Positions 1 through 7,138 of a stretch of 9,897 nt of DNA are shown in pieces; the first letter of the stretch is position 1, and the number at the start of each line of letters is the position of its first letter. The stretch is from Micrococcales bacterium (lineage in GTDB: Bacteria; Actinomycetota; Actinomycetes; Actinomycetales; Dermatophilaceae). Position numbers and translations under genes: made by a program. The DNA lies in the NCBI GenBank assembly GCA_003157445.1, contig PMJN01000300.1, positions 1 to 9,897 of the forward strand. The letters run 5' to 3'. The notes under the pieces were generated by a model. It was not told where the DNA came from. It saw nothing but the letters and a program-made list of their open reading frames with translations, and ran no database searches.

Positions 1-1544
1 TAGCGGCGCAGCCCCTCAGCCTCCTGACGCACGACAAGGGAGAGCTTGGCGTGGGTCTTGAGTCCGACGACGCCATAGACCACATGGACGCCGGCGTGCT
101 CAAGCTGGCGGGCCCACGAGATGTTGGCCTGTTCGTCGAAGCGAGCCTTGATCTCGACCACGGCCAGCACCTGTTTGCCGGCCTCTGCCGCATCGATCAG
201 GGCGTCCACGATCGGTGAGTCGCCGCTGGTGCGGTAGAGCGTCTGCTTGATGGCCAAGACCTTGGGGTCTGCTGCCGCCTGCTCGATGAATGCTTGTACC
301 GACGTGGAGAAGGAGTCGTAGGGGTGCTGGAGCAGGATGTCCTTGGTCCGGATGGAAGCCAAGATGTCGCTGGCCTGTGAGCTCTCGACCGGAGCCAGAT
401 CAGGATGGGTCCTGGGCACGAACGCGGGGTAGCGAAGTTCCGATCGCTCGAGGTCGGCAACCACGTCCAGGCCTCGCAGGTCCAGCGGAGTTGGCAGCCG
501 ATAGACCTCGCTGGGTTCCACGCCCAGTTCGCGCCCGAGTAGGTCCATCACATGTTCGTTCATGTCGTTGGCGACCTCGAGTCGCACCGGCGGTCCGAAG
601 CGACGCCTTGTGAGCTCCTTCTCCAATGCCGCGAGCAGGTTCTCGACGTCGTCCTCTTCGACCTCTAGGTCCTCGTTGCGGGTGACCCTGAAGGTGAAGT
701 GTTCACTGACGTCCATCCCTGGGAACAGCAGGTCCAGGTGCGCGGCGATGATGTCCTCGAGGGCAACGAAGCGTGCTGTGAGGGGATGGGCTGCCATTGG
801 CTCAGGCGGCTGGATCTGCACGAAGCGGGGTAGCAGTCTGGGCACCTTGACTCGGGCGAAGTGCTCGACGCCCGTCTTGGGGTTGACCAGCAGGACGGCA
901 AGGTTGAGAGAAAGCCCAGAGATGTAGGGGAACGGGTGGGCTGGGTCAACGGCCAGGGGGGTGAGCACAGGGAAGACCTGGTCCCGGAACATCCCGTGCA
1001 GGCCCTGCTGCTCCCCGTCGCTGAGCTCATCCCAACGCATGATGGTGATGCCCTCGGTGATCAGGGCCGGGCGCACCTGGTTCTCGAACAAGCTCGCATG
1101 GATGGCCATCAGCTTGTGGGCCACAGACGAGATCTCGTCGAAGACCTCACGCGGTTCCAGACCTGAGGCGGAGCGCACGGCCAGGCCGGTCGCGATTCGG
1201 CGTTTGAGGCCTGCCACGCGGACCATGAAGTACTCGTCGAGGTTGCTGGCGAAGATCGACAGATAGCGGGCTCGCTCAAGCAGCGGCACTGAAGTGTCGG
1301 CGGCCAGCTGCAGAACGCGCTCGTTGAACTGCAGCCAGGAGATCTCGCGCTCCAGGAAGCGGTCCTCGGGAAGTGACTCGGGGTCGAGCGGCGGGTTGTC
1401 GGCCCGCACGACGCGGATGAACTGACCGTTCGAGGACCGCGGGCGCGCATTGATAACGGAGGGGAGCTCTGGGTCTGTCGACGCGGGCGGGACGGCTTCG
1501 ACTGGCTCGACGGCGTGCTGAGCCCCGGTTGTACGTGCGCTCAT
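1..1544 (-). CDS. ppk1: Polyphosphate kinase 1 (RNA degradosome polyphosphate kinase), C-terminus off the left edge
   Basis: PPK1 reversibly moves the ATP gamma-phosphate onto long-chain polyphosphate. The first 514 codons are here; actinobacterial PPK1 proteins are usually a little over 700 residues, so roughly the last third is missing. The N-domain begins near residues 62-78 ([16 protein letters not shown]), after a variable, Pro/Ala-rich N-terminal extension typical of actinobacteria. Other family landmarks are [34 protein letters not shown] and [13 protein letters not shown]. The motif [13 protein letters not shown] places the autophosphorylated histidine at about residue 498, equivalent to E. 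coli His435. The start is the ATG at 1544-1542, preceded by GAGG and GGGG stretches; an earlier ATG in another frame stops at once. It is the third gene of the glnR-mshD-ppk1 operon, 10 bp after mshD. The family call is secure from the motifs. Confidence 0.96.
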   Translation of the reverse strand, partial: MSARTTGAQHAVEPVEAVPPASTDPELPSVINARPRSSNGQFIRVVRADNPPLDPESLPEDRFLEREISWLQFNERVLQLAADTSVPLLERARYLSIFASNLDEYFMVRVAGLKRRIATGLAVRSASGLEPREVFDEISSVAHKLMAIHASLFENQVRPALITEGITIMRWDELSDGEQQGLHGMFRDQVFPVLTPLAVDPAHPFPYISGLSLNLAVLLVNPKTGVEHFARVKVPRLLPRFVQIQPPEPMAAHPLTARFVALEDIIAAHLDLLFPGMDVSEHFTFRVTRNEDLEVEEDDVENLLAALEKELTRRRFGPPVRLEVANDMNEHVMDLLGRELGVEPSEVYRLPTPLDLRGLDVVADLERSELRYPAFVPRTHPDLAPVESSQASDILASIRTKDILLQHPYDSFSTSVQAFIEQAAADPKVLAIKQTLYRTSGDSPIVDALIDAAEAGKQVLAVVEIKARFDEQANISWARQLEHAGVHVVYGVVGLKTHAKLSLVVRQEAEGLRR

Positions 1545-1554
1545 GTCCCCATCC

Positions 1555-2529
1555 TCACACCTGTGTATTTACAGTGCGTGCATACATGATATCCACGCCA
1601 TAGCGAACGAAGTCCAGTCGGGCATATGTCGCCACGGCCGCCCGGTTGTCGGCATCGACATACAACATGGCTTCGGTCAGGCCCTGCTGGCGCAGGTAGG
1701 CGAGCCCCAGCACGGTTACTGTCCGGCCAAGGCCCATCCCTTGGTATGCCGGGTCCACGGCGACCACATAGACCTCGCCTTGGGTTGGGCGGGTCGTCGG
1801 GTCTTCGGCCGCGGTGACCTTGGTCCAGTGCGATGCTGCAAGCACCGGCACCAGGGCACGCATGTCCTCGATGAGAATGAACCCGCATGTGTCGAACCAG
1901 GGCTCGGCGATTCTGCGGTCAAGGTCGTGCCGAGTCATCCGGCCCTGCTCGAGGTGGTGTGCGAACGCCGTGGCGTTGACGTGCAACCAGGCTTCCTCGT
2001 CCTGGCCGATGACGAAGTGCCGCGTCCTGAAACCCTCGGGGACCAGGACGGTGGGAAGCGCGGCGACCTCGGATCGCAGAGGCCGGCGCATCTGCCAGAG
2101 CTCACGCACAGCCGAGTAGCCGGCGCCCTGGGCGAAAGCGCGGGCTTCCTCGAGGTCGCCGTGCGACCAGAGCCGCAGCGTGTCGGCCCGGGGTGCCGTG
2201 GCCTCTTGCAGCGCGCGGATCAGTGACGTCCCGACACCCTGTCGCCGAGATGACGGGTCGACCACAACTTCCGCGGTGGCCGCCTCGCCAGCCATCCCTT
2301 GCTCGAGGTGGGCGTAGCCCGCAAGGTGCGCGCCGACGTAGGCCAGGAGGTGCGCAGAACTTGTGGCGGACTCTGAGCTGGTCGGCTGGCCGCTGCGCGC
2401 GGCCAACAGTGCTTGCTCCGACAGTGGCCCAATCCCATCCACGTGGGTAGCTGACTTGACCAACCCGAGGACCGCGGACAGCTGCCCAGGGGTGGGTCGT
2501 TCCATGTTGTTGACCCGCACGATCACCAT
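1555..2529 (-). CDS. mshD: Mycothiol synthase (tandem GNAT acetyltransferase)
   Basis: MshD catalyses the last step of mycothiol synthesis, acetylating the cysteinyl amine of Cys-GlcN-Ins with acetyl-CoA in the cytoplasm. The 324-residue protein is full length and has two GNAT folds: about residues 10-150 with acetyl-CoA loop RRQGVG at 95-100, and about 165-320 with QGMGLG at 263-268. Signature segments [38 protein letters not shown] and [18 protein letters not shown] match the family. In the characterised family the C-terminal domain is the catalytically active one, and its loop is intact here. The ATG at 2529-2527 is 9 bp past the glnR stop, with GAGG about 13 nt upstream; an in-frame ATG at residue 9 is a possible alternative. 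The gene marks the host as a mycothiol-using actinobacterium and sits in an operon with glnR and ppk1. Confidence 0.95.
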   Translation of the reverse strand: MVIVRVNNMERPTPGQLSAVLGLVKSATHVDGIGPLSEQALLAARSGQPTSSESATSSAHLLAYVGAHLAGYAHLEQGMAGEAATAEVVVDPSSRRQGVGTSLIRALQEATAPRADTLRLWSHGDLEEARAFAQGAGYSAVRELWQMRRPLRSEVAALPTVLVPEGFRTRHFVIGQDEEAWLHVNATAFAHHLEQGRMTRHDLDRRIAEPWFDTCGFILIEDMRALVPVLAASHWTKVTAAEDPTTRPTQGEVYVVAVDPAYQGMGLGRTVTVLGLAYLRQQGLTEAMLYVDADNRAAVATYARLDFVRYGVDIMYARTVNTQV

Positions 2530-2538
2530 GTCGACGTC

Positions 2539-3258
2539 TCAGGCCTCTGCCAGGGACTGGCTTGAGCCCGGCGGTGGCTCGGGTACGAAGCGGTAGCCGA
2601 CATTGCGCACGGTCCCGATGAGCACTTCGTGCTCCAGACCCAGTTTGGCCCGCAGACGTCGAACATGGACGTCCACGGTGCGGGTCCCGCCGAAGTAGTC
2701 ATAGCCCCACACCTCCTGGAGTAGCTGTGCTCTGGTGAAGACCCGACCGGGGTGTTGTGCAAGGTGCTTGATCAGCTCGAACTCCTTGTAGGTCAGGTCG
2801 AGCAGTCGCCCGCCGACCCGCGCCGAGTAGCTGTTCTCGTCGATGACAAGGTCACCCGCAGTGATCTGACCGTCGGTCGGGTCGTCGCCACTGGGCAGGG
2901 CCACTGACCCCATGGCCAGACGCAGGCGAGCCTCGACCTCTGCGGGTCCGGCCGTCTCCAGGACGACGTCATCGACACCCCACTCCGCCGTGAGCCCCGC
3001 CAGGCCACCCTCGGTCAGGATCGCCAGCAACGGCACTGAGAGGCCGGTGGTGCGCAGCATCCGGCACAGGGACCGGCCCGCGGCGAGCTCACGACGCGCG
3101 TCCACCAGCACGACATCGGCGCTCGGGCTGTCGATCAGGGCAGCAGGCTCGGCGGCCACGATGTGCACGCGGTGGCTGAGCAGAGACAGCGCGGGCAGCA
3201 CCTCGGCGCTGGGTGCCAGAGTGTTGGTGAGCAAGAGCAGGTGGGCCACCCTTGGCAC
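2539..3258 (-). CDS. glnR: GlnR-like orphan OmpR-family response regulator
   Basis: GlnR is the actinobacterial transcription factor controlling nitrogen assimilation genes such as glnA and amtB. The 239-residue protein has an N-terminal receiver-like domain (about 5-120) and an OmpR-type winged helix (about 131-224) with the segments [48 protein letters not shown] and [11 protein letters not shown]. The receiver is atypical: the Asp corresponding to the phosphorylation site is at 53 (VLVDARR), but the usual acidic pair after strand 1 is replaced by T11-N12. This fits the phosphorylation-independent dimer known for GlnR. The segments [20 protein letters not shown] and [14 protein letters not shown] also resemble mycobacterial GlnR, which likewise lies next to mshD. 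The longest reading starts at GTG 3258-3256; the GTG at residue 4 (3249-3247) is as likely, because neither has a clear ribosome-binding site. Confidence 0.88.
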   Translation of the reverse strand: MPRVAHLLLLTNTLAPSAEVLPALSLLSHRVHIVAAEPAALIDSPSADVVLVDARRELAAGRSLCRMLRTTGLSVPLLAILTEGGLAGLTAEWGVDDVVLETAGPAEVEARLRLAMGSVALPSGDDPTDGQITAGDLVIDENSYSARVGGRLLDLTYKEFELIKHLAQHPGRVFTRAQLLQEVWGYDYFGGTRTVDVHVRRLRAKLGLEHEVLIGTVRNVGYRFVPEPPPGSSQSLAEA

Positions 3259-3325
3259 AATAGGTCAGTGTCCAGCGGTTTGGGGTGTTCTTTCGCCTCA
3301 TGAGACCCCCAGAGGAGATGCCAGT

Positions 3326-3578
3326 ATGACCACTGGTGGCGGCCAGAGCCGTGACGCGGTCGTCACGATCCGATACCCGGTGGCGGCGGGGCGCGACGGT
3401 GAGCACCTCCCTAGTCACGATGTGGGCAACGATGCGGAGACGGCTGCCGGCGCACGCACCGGCTTTCAAATCGTTGTTTCGGTGTCCACCAGTCTTGGCG
3501 TATGGGAGCCTGGTGGCCGCCTCCCAGCCGTTGTCCGAGGCCACCACAGAAGCGCTGCCCCCCTTCGCCGGGCGGTGA
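3326..3578 (+). pseudogene. Frameshifted MoaD/ThiS-like sulfur-carrier remnant
   Basis: MoaD/ThiS proteins are ubiquitin-fold sulfur carriers of about 80-90 residues that end in a diglycine. The ATG at 3326 has a strong GAGGAG site at 3312-3317 (8 nt spacing). Its frame begins AVVTIRYPVAAG, like the VTVRYWAAA start of the family, then loses the resemblance. The next frame (+1) carries the rest: a helix-like stretch, FKSLFRCPPVLAYGSLVA, and the end EATTEALPPFAGR, close to the family's VEVLPPFAGG. Dropping one G from the run GGGG at 3388-3391 joins the two frames into an 83-residue protein of normal length. The final residues are Gly-Arg instead of Gly-Gly, which would prevent thiocarboxylate formation, so decay is favoured over a sequencing error. 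Read unshifted, the start frame gives a 90-residue ORF ending at 3598. MoaD/ThiS genes are, from memory, found beside glnR in other actinobacteria. Confidence 0.55.
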
Positions 3579-3594
3579 TGGGAGAATGCCACAC

Positions 3595-4440
3595 GTGACC
3601 GATGCCCCACCCGACCCTCCTCCGCTGACCCGCGTGTTGGCCCGAGCACTGGCACGCGCGGCCGCTGGGCCGATCACCTTGCCGGTTCCCGAGGTGCCTA
3701 TGCAGCCCCTGGTCACGCTCGCCGTTGTCGCCCTTGCAGCTCTGTTGACCTTCACAGCGTTCGCCGGGCCACCGATGGTGGCTCTGACGGTGGCTCTGTG
3801 TGCGGGCATCATCGCCTGGGGCTGGGCGGGTCTTCTCGGGTTGCCCAGCCCCCGGGGTACCACGCTGGTGCTGGCTGTGGGCTCTGCGGGAGCGATCGGG
3901 ACGGCGCTGGCAACCAGCCAGGACCCCTTCCTGGCGTGGATGCCAGCAGCACTGGCCGGTTCCATGATCGTTGCGTTCGGCCACCAGCTCGCTCGCAGGG
4001 ACGGTCGCCCGCGCCTGGTTGAGTCCATCTCCGCGACCATCACTGCGATCGCCATCGTTGTCTCCGGGGCCAGCTTGATAGCACTGTCCCGCAGTGAACA
4101 TGGCCCGTGGGTGTTAGCCATTGCCGCTGCGGCGATGGCTGTGTCAGCGTTGACCGATCTGGCTGGCGGCTCTCGGCGGTTCAACGCCTGGCTACTGCCC
4201 CTGGGGATGCTGGTCGGCGGTTTTGCGGCGATCCTGATCGGCCACGGGCTGGGCGCCGTGGGCTGGGGGGCGGCCGCTCTGCTGGGGGTGCTGTCGGCCG
4301 GCGTCAGTCATGCTGTTCGACGCGTATTGGCGACCCTGCCGGCGATCAGCGGTGCGCGTTCGCAGCTGGTCAGCGCGTCCGCTTCTGTGTTGACCGGTGG
4401 CGTGGTCGTCTATGTCGTGGGCCGCCTCCTGATCCCCTGA
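3595..4440 (+). CDS. Uncharacterised polytopic membrane protein (actinobacterial)
   Basis: I do not recognise a functional family. The 281-residue protein has a short Pro-rich cytoplasmic-looking N-terminus with an amphipathic LTRVLARALARAAAG stretch. About eight or nine hydrophobic segments follow, near residues 39-57, 61-81, 89-106, 113-130, 145-165, 170-190, 200-245 (two) and 260-278. The only strongly polar loop is ARRDGRPRLVES at about 133-144; I recall similar loops in unannotated membrane proteins of other actinobacteria. The GTG at 3595 is chosen because GGGAG at 3580-3584 stands 10 nt upstream. The ATG at 3586 is too close to that site, and the in-frame ATG at 3502 would overlap the MoaD-like remnant. 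The gene starts 16 bp after the remnant stops, suggesting one transcript. A transporter or envelope-lipid role would be a guess. Confidence 0.85.
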   Translation: MTDAPPDPPPLTRVLARALARAAAGPITLPVPEVPMQPLVTLAVVALAALLTFTAFAGPPMVALTVALCAGIIAWGWAGLLGLPSPRGTTLVLAVGSAGAIGTALATSQDPFLAWMPAALAGSMIVAFGHQLARRDGRPRLVESISATITAIAIVVSGASLIALSRSEHGPWVLAIAAAAMAVSALTDLAGGSRRFNAWLLPLGMLVGGFAAILIGHGLGAVGWGAAALLGVLSAGVSHAVRRVLATLPAISGARSQLVSASASVLTGGVVVYVVGRLLIP

Positions 4441-4464
4441 CGGCCCGTCCTTAGGGCTGGTTGG

Positions 4465-4478
4465 GGCCTGCGCAGGCC
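4465..4478. terminator. Possible weak bidirectional hairpin between convergent genes
   Basis: The perfect palindrome GGCCTGCGCAGGCC can fold into a 5-bp GC stem with a GCGC loop. It lies in the 45-bp gap between the convergent stops of the membrane protein gene (4440) and the DsrE gene (4486). There is no T-run on either side, so function as an intrinsic terminator is uncertain. Confidence 0.3.
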
Positions 4479-4485
4479 GAGGTGC

Positions 4486-4857
4486 TCAGTACACGAGTGC
4501 CTGGGCGCCGTCTTGCAGGATCTCCTCGACAAACGCTGCCGAGCCTCGGATCAGTGTTCCCGGCAGCAGATCGGCCTCGGTGAGGTTGCGCCGTGCTGCG
4601 CACTGGCTGCACACTGTCAGGCGTCCGGCGGCCAATACCGCATCGCGCAGGTCACTGAGTGCGGCAGCGTGTGGAAGCGAGAACTGCTCGGCTCGGCCCG
4701 GAACCGCCAGCCAGGCGGACTCCCCGGTGAGCCAGAGGCTGACCAACACCCCGCTTGCCACAGCCGTAGCGCCAACAGTGAAAGCCTGGGACAGCGTCTC
4801 GGGGGACTCGATTCCGGTCGTGAGCTTGATGATCAGGCGAGGCGAATTCGACGACAT
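4486..4857 (-). CDS. DsrE-family protein with CxxC motif
   Basis: This is a small cytoplasmic protein of 123 residues in the DsrE/DsrF-like fold, a family linked to sulfur relay and other thiol chemistry. The sequence matches the actinobacterial branch along its length: LIIKLTTGIESPETLSQAFTV, ATAVASGVLVSLWLTGESAW, FSLPHAA and FVEEILQDGAQALVY. A CSQC motif places two cysteines at 83 and 86, the likely redox or sulfur-carrying site. The start is ATG 4857-4855, 65 bp from the divergent nitrobindin gene. There is no Shine-Dalgarno sequence, and TAGCCT on the minus strand lies about 5 nt before the ATG, so a leaderless message is possible. It converges on the membrane protein gene. The exact substrate is unknown. 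Confidence 0.88.
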   Translation of the reverse strand: MSSNSPRLIIKLTTGIESPETLSQAFTVGATAVASGVLVSLWLTGESAWLAVPGRAEQFSLPHAAALSDLRDAVLAAGRLTVCSQCAARRNLTEADLLPGTLIRGSAAFVEEILQDGAQALVY

Positions 4858-4922
4858 GGGGAAAGGCTACGATCAGTCGGTGGAAACCGTCCTCGTCACC
4901 CAGAAAAGCAGCCCTTGCTGAC

Positions 4923-5426
4923 ATGACTTTCGAACTGGACGTTAACTTGTCACCGGTGCTGGCGCCGCTTGCATGGCTGGTCGGACGCTGGGAGGGTGCC
5001 GGCGTCTTGGGGTACCCCACTATTGAGTCAGCTCATTTCGGCCAAGAGATCGTCTGCTCTCACGACGGACGCCCGTTCCTAGAGTGGCAGAGCCGGAGCT
5101 GGCTGCTGGATGAGGCCGGAGAGAAGCTGCGTCCGCTGGCTGCTGAGCTCGGTTTCTGGCGGGTCCTTGAGGACGGCGAGATCGAGCTGCTGTTGACCCA
5201 TCCGAGCGGCATCGTGGAGATGTACGTGGGTCATCGCGACCCTGCCAAGCCTGTTCTGAATCTGCGCACCGATGGTGTGCTGCGCAGTCCGGCGGCCAAG
5301 GAGTACAACGCCGGGTCGCGAATGTACGGTCTGGCGGACTCTCAGCTCTTCTGGGCTATGGACATGGCTGCGGTCGGCCAAGGTCTGCAGAGTCATGTCT
5401 CGGCCCAGCTCAAGCGTGTGGGTTGA
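4923..5426 (+). CDS. Nitrobindin / FABP-like haem-binding beta-barrel protein
   Basis: This 167-residue protein belongs to the FABP-like nitrobindin family (former DUF1794, THAP4 C-terminal-like), ten-stranded barrels that bind ferric haem and react with nitric oxide or peroxynitrite. The family signature GxWxGxG is present as GRWEGAG at 21-27. The C-terminal SHVSAQLKRV puts His158 in the place of the proximal haem ligand. Other matching segments are HDGRPFLEWQSRSW, GFWRV, IELLLTHPSGIVEMYVG and YGLADSQLFWAMDMAAVGQ. The length is normal for the family. The start is ATG 4923; the upstream sequence has no convincing ribosome-binding site. It is the first gene of an operon with the phosphatase (gap 10 bp) and the Asp-box protein. 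Whether it truly binds haem here is inferred from the conserved histidine. Confidence 0.93.
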   Translation: MTFELDVNLSPVLAPLAWLVGRWEGAGVLGYPTIESAHFGQEIVCSHDGRPFLEWQSRSWLLDEAGEKLRPLAAELGFWRVLEDGEIELLLTHPSGIVEMYVGHRDPAKPVLNLRTDGVLRSPAAKEYNAGSRMYGLADSQLFWAMDMAAVGQGLQSHVSAQLKRVG

Positions 5427-5436
5427 GGGACCGACC

Positions 5437-6024
5437 ATGGGGGATGAGGCAAGGATTCTGATCGTGTGCACCGGCAACATCTGCCGGTCCCCGTTCATCG
5501 AACGACTCTTGCAGCGAGAACTGGACGAACGCCGACTCGGATCAGAGGCGGCAGTCATCGTGGGCAGTGCAGGCACGGCCGCTCTGGTCGGATCGACCAT
5601 GGCCCCGCAGGCAGCCGCGCAGCTGGAGGCGCACGGCGGCGACCCGTCGGGCTTTCGCGCGCGAGAGCTCACCCCTGCTCTCATCGCCGAGTCCGACCTG
5701 GTGCTCACCGCTACCCGCGCGCACCGAGGCAAGGTGGCCCTGATGTCACCCACGTCTTTGCGACGAGTATTCACTTTCCGTGACTTTGCCGATCTCGTCG
5801 ATGGGTTCGACGGACTCAGTGCCCCTCCGGCCTGCAAAACTTCGCGTGGCTGGGTCCAGCTGGTCACCGAGAAGGCCGCTGCCAGCCGGGGTCTTAAACC
5901 CCCACTCGCCCCTGACCTGGCCGATATCGTTGACCCTTACCGGCGCGAGGACGAGGTATTCGCCATCATGGCCCTACAAGTTGTCGATTCCTTGCCCGCT
6001 GTCGTCCGTACCCTGGGGGCCTGA
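5437..6024 (+). CDS. Low-molecular-weight protein tyrosine phosphatase
   Basis: A 195-residue cytoplasmic phosphatase of the LMW-PTP/arsenate reductase superfamily. The catalytic P-loop is CTGNICRSP with nucleophile Cys11, Arg17 and Ser18, right at the N-terminus as usual. The general acid is Asp166 in the motif VDPYRRE. Length is somewhat above the classical 150-160 residues, as in actinobacterial Wzb-like relatives. The ATG at 5437 is supported by GAGGGA at 5425-5430, which overlaps the nitrobindin stop (10-bp gap), so the two genes are probably co-translated. It is followed by the Asp-box protein with a single base between stop and start. Bacterial enzymes of this group often dephosphorylate tyrosine kinases that govern polysaccharide export. 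No such kinase is in the window, so that role is inferred from the envelope-related neighbours. A pure arsenate reductase role is less likely because the DPY acid loop is intact. Confidence 0.92.
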   Translation: MGDEARILIVCTGNICRSPFIERLLQRELDERRLGSEAAVIVGSAGTAALVGSTMAPQAAAQLEAHGGDPSGFRARELTPALIAESDLVLTATRAHRGKVALMSPTSLRRVFTFRDFADLVDGFDGLSAPPACKTSRGWVQLVTEKAAASRGLKPPLAPDLADIVDPYRREDEVFAIMALQVVDSLPAVVRTLGA

Positions 6025-6025
6025 C

Positions 6026-6955
6026 ATGGCAGCCTGGCACCTCAGGTCCCGCGTTGGCACCGCTGGCCTGCTGGCGCTGGCAGTCCTCGATGTCGTACTC
6101 GTTAACGCAGCGCTGCGCTCCACCCACAGCAACGGCATCGACACGAGCCCGGTCAGTTCTGCGTATCCGTCCTTGGAGTCAACCGTTGCTTCGGGCAGTC
6201 CGTCGCCAACGCAGTCCGTGACCCCAGCGACGGCTCCGCTGCAGACCATGATCGTGGCCCTGGACAACAATCGTGCCTGGCGCGTAGCTGCCGGTTCGTG
6301 TTCGGCAGGGGGCGCGACCCTGTGGACTACCGTTGATGGCGGCAAGACCTGGGCCAAGGGCAATGCGAACCTGCGTCGGATCGTACGGGTGCGTCCAACG
6401 GACAATCAGGCTGCGTTCGTCATCGGTGCCGACGCGAGCTGCGTCACTGAGCTCGAGGCCACCAACGACGGTGGTGGCACTTGGGTGGGGGGCGGGGTTG
6501 TCGGTAGCGCGTGGTTCAGGGATCCCAAGAACCCTTTGGTGGTGCGGGCTCCGGGCTCTGCCGTGTCTCAGCCGTGCGGCAAGGGCGCCGTTGTGGACCT
6601 GGCCGTTCTCACCGGGGGTTTGTCTCGGGTGCTGTGTGCAGACGGTTTGGTCCGGTCAACGACCGATAACGGTGTGACCTGGCCCGAGGTGGGCAAGGTG
6701 GCCGGGGCGGTTGCCTTGGCTGTGCCGACAGATAATCCCGCCCAGACGTACGTTGCACGCCTGGGCGCCCCAGACTGTACGGGTGTTCAGATCCTGCGGA
6801 TCGATCATCGGGTGGCAACCTCGTGCGTCAAAGCGTCGATCCCCGCAGGCCCAGGTCAGATCGCCCTGTCCCTGATAAAGGGCGGTGGCTGGCTGGCCAT
6901 TGGCAACGTCACGATGCGTTCCACCGATGACTTGGTTACCTGGAAAGCTTCGTGA
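6026..6955 (+). CDS. Membrane-anchored extracellular protein with Asp-box (BNR) repeats
   Basis: The 309-residue protein has a short basic N-terminus, one hydrophobic segment at about 11-30 (signal anchor or signal peptide), a Ser/Thr/Pro-rich linker at about 32-74, and a beta-propeller-like domain. Three Asp-box motifs (S/T-x-D-x-G-x-T-W) are visible: TTVDGGKTW at 101-109, ATNDGGGTW at 145-153 and STTDNGVTW at 211-219. A fourth, STDDLVTW at 299-306, lacks the glycine. Asp-boxes mark sialidase, VPS10 and YCF48-type propellers; no sialidase Arg triad or RIP motif was seen, so an enzyme call is not justified. Six cysteines follow the anchor, enough for three disulfides, which fits an extracytoplasmic location. 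The ATG at 6026 follows the phosphatase stop by one base, with GGGGG at 6015-6019. The ORF is open further upstream, but that part overlaps the phosphatase gene in another frame. Confidence 0.85.
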   Translation: MAAWHLRSRVGTAGLLALAVLDVVLVNAALRSTHSNGIDTSPVSSAYPSLESTVASGSPSPTQSVTPATAPLQTMIVALDNNRAWRVAAGSCSAGGATLWTTVDGGKTWAKGNANLRRIVRVRPTDNQAAFVIGADASCVTELEATNDGGGTWVGGGVVGSAWFRDPKNPLVVRAPGSAVSQPCGKGAVVDLAVLTGGLSRVLCADGLVRSTTDNGVTWPEVGKVAGAVALAVPTDNPAQTYVARLGAPDCTGVQILRIDHRVATSCVKASIPAGPGQIALSLIKGGGWLAIGNVTMRSTDDLVTWKAS

Positions 6956-7138
6956 GGGATCGCTTTCCGGTCATGAATGTGGATGTTTTTGGGTGCTTTG
7001 CTGAGCCATGCTTTTCGACATTTCGCTCGAGGGAGTATTTCAGAACATAAACGCAGGGTGGAGAGTTCCTAGGAAATTCGCCCGGACGCGCGTTTCTTGT
7101 CTTCCCTGGTCGATCCAGGTATTTCATGCGCCAGAGGC
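6956..7138. other. Low-GC convergent spacer
   Basis: This 183-bp gap between the convergent stops of the Asp-box gene and the DUF4012 gene has a GC content near 52 percent by hand count, clearly lower than the flanking genes. It contains the 10-bp palindrome TTCCTAGGAA at 7066-7075 and a small hairpin, CCTGG-TCGAT-CCAGG, at 7105-7119. A 63-codon minus-strand ORF spans most of it but has no homology signal I recognise and no supporting context. I see no gene here. Confidence 0.5.
7105..7119. terminator. Weak hairpin, possible terminator of the DUF4012 or Asp-box transcript
   Basis: A 5-bp stem (CCTGG/CCAGG) with a 5-nt loop, followed on the plus strand by TATTT. It lies 20 bp past the DUF4012 stop on the minus strand and 150 bp past the Asp-box stop. 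The stem is short, so this is only a candidate. Confidence 0.22.

Noticed and set aside
1543..2226. 227-codon plus-strand ORF opposite mshD
   Set aside because: It is a shadow of mshD, whose two GNAT domains are unmistakable on the other strand.
3411..4184. 257-codon minus-strand ORF opposite the membrane protein gene
   Set aside because: Its Ala/Arg-rich, low-complexity translation mirrors the hydrophobic gene on the plus strand, which has a good start site and clear membrane spans.
4858..4922. Divergent promoter pair between the DsrE and nitrobindin genes
   Set aside because: TANNNT-type -10 matches exist on both strands (4863-4868 and 4867-4872), but neither has a -35 box at the right distance, so they are not listed as features.
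5079..5867. 262-codon minus-strand ORF opposite nitrobindin and the phosphatase
   Set aside because: It runs antisense to two genes with complete catalytic or binding motifs, and its own product shows no recognisable domain.
6026..6955. Sialidase annotation for the Asp-box protein
   Set aside because: Asp-boxes alone are structural; the RIP motif and arginine triad needed for sialidase activity were not found.
6936..7127. 63-codon minus-strand ORF in the convergent spacer
   Set aside because: Basic, low-complexity product with no ribosome-binding site or recognisable family; it overlaps the end of the Asp-box gene.
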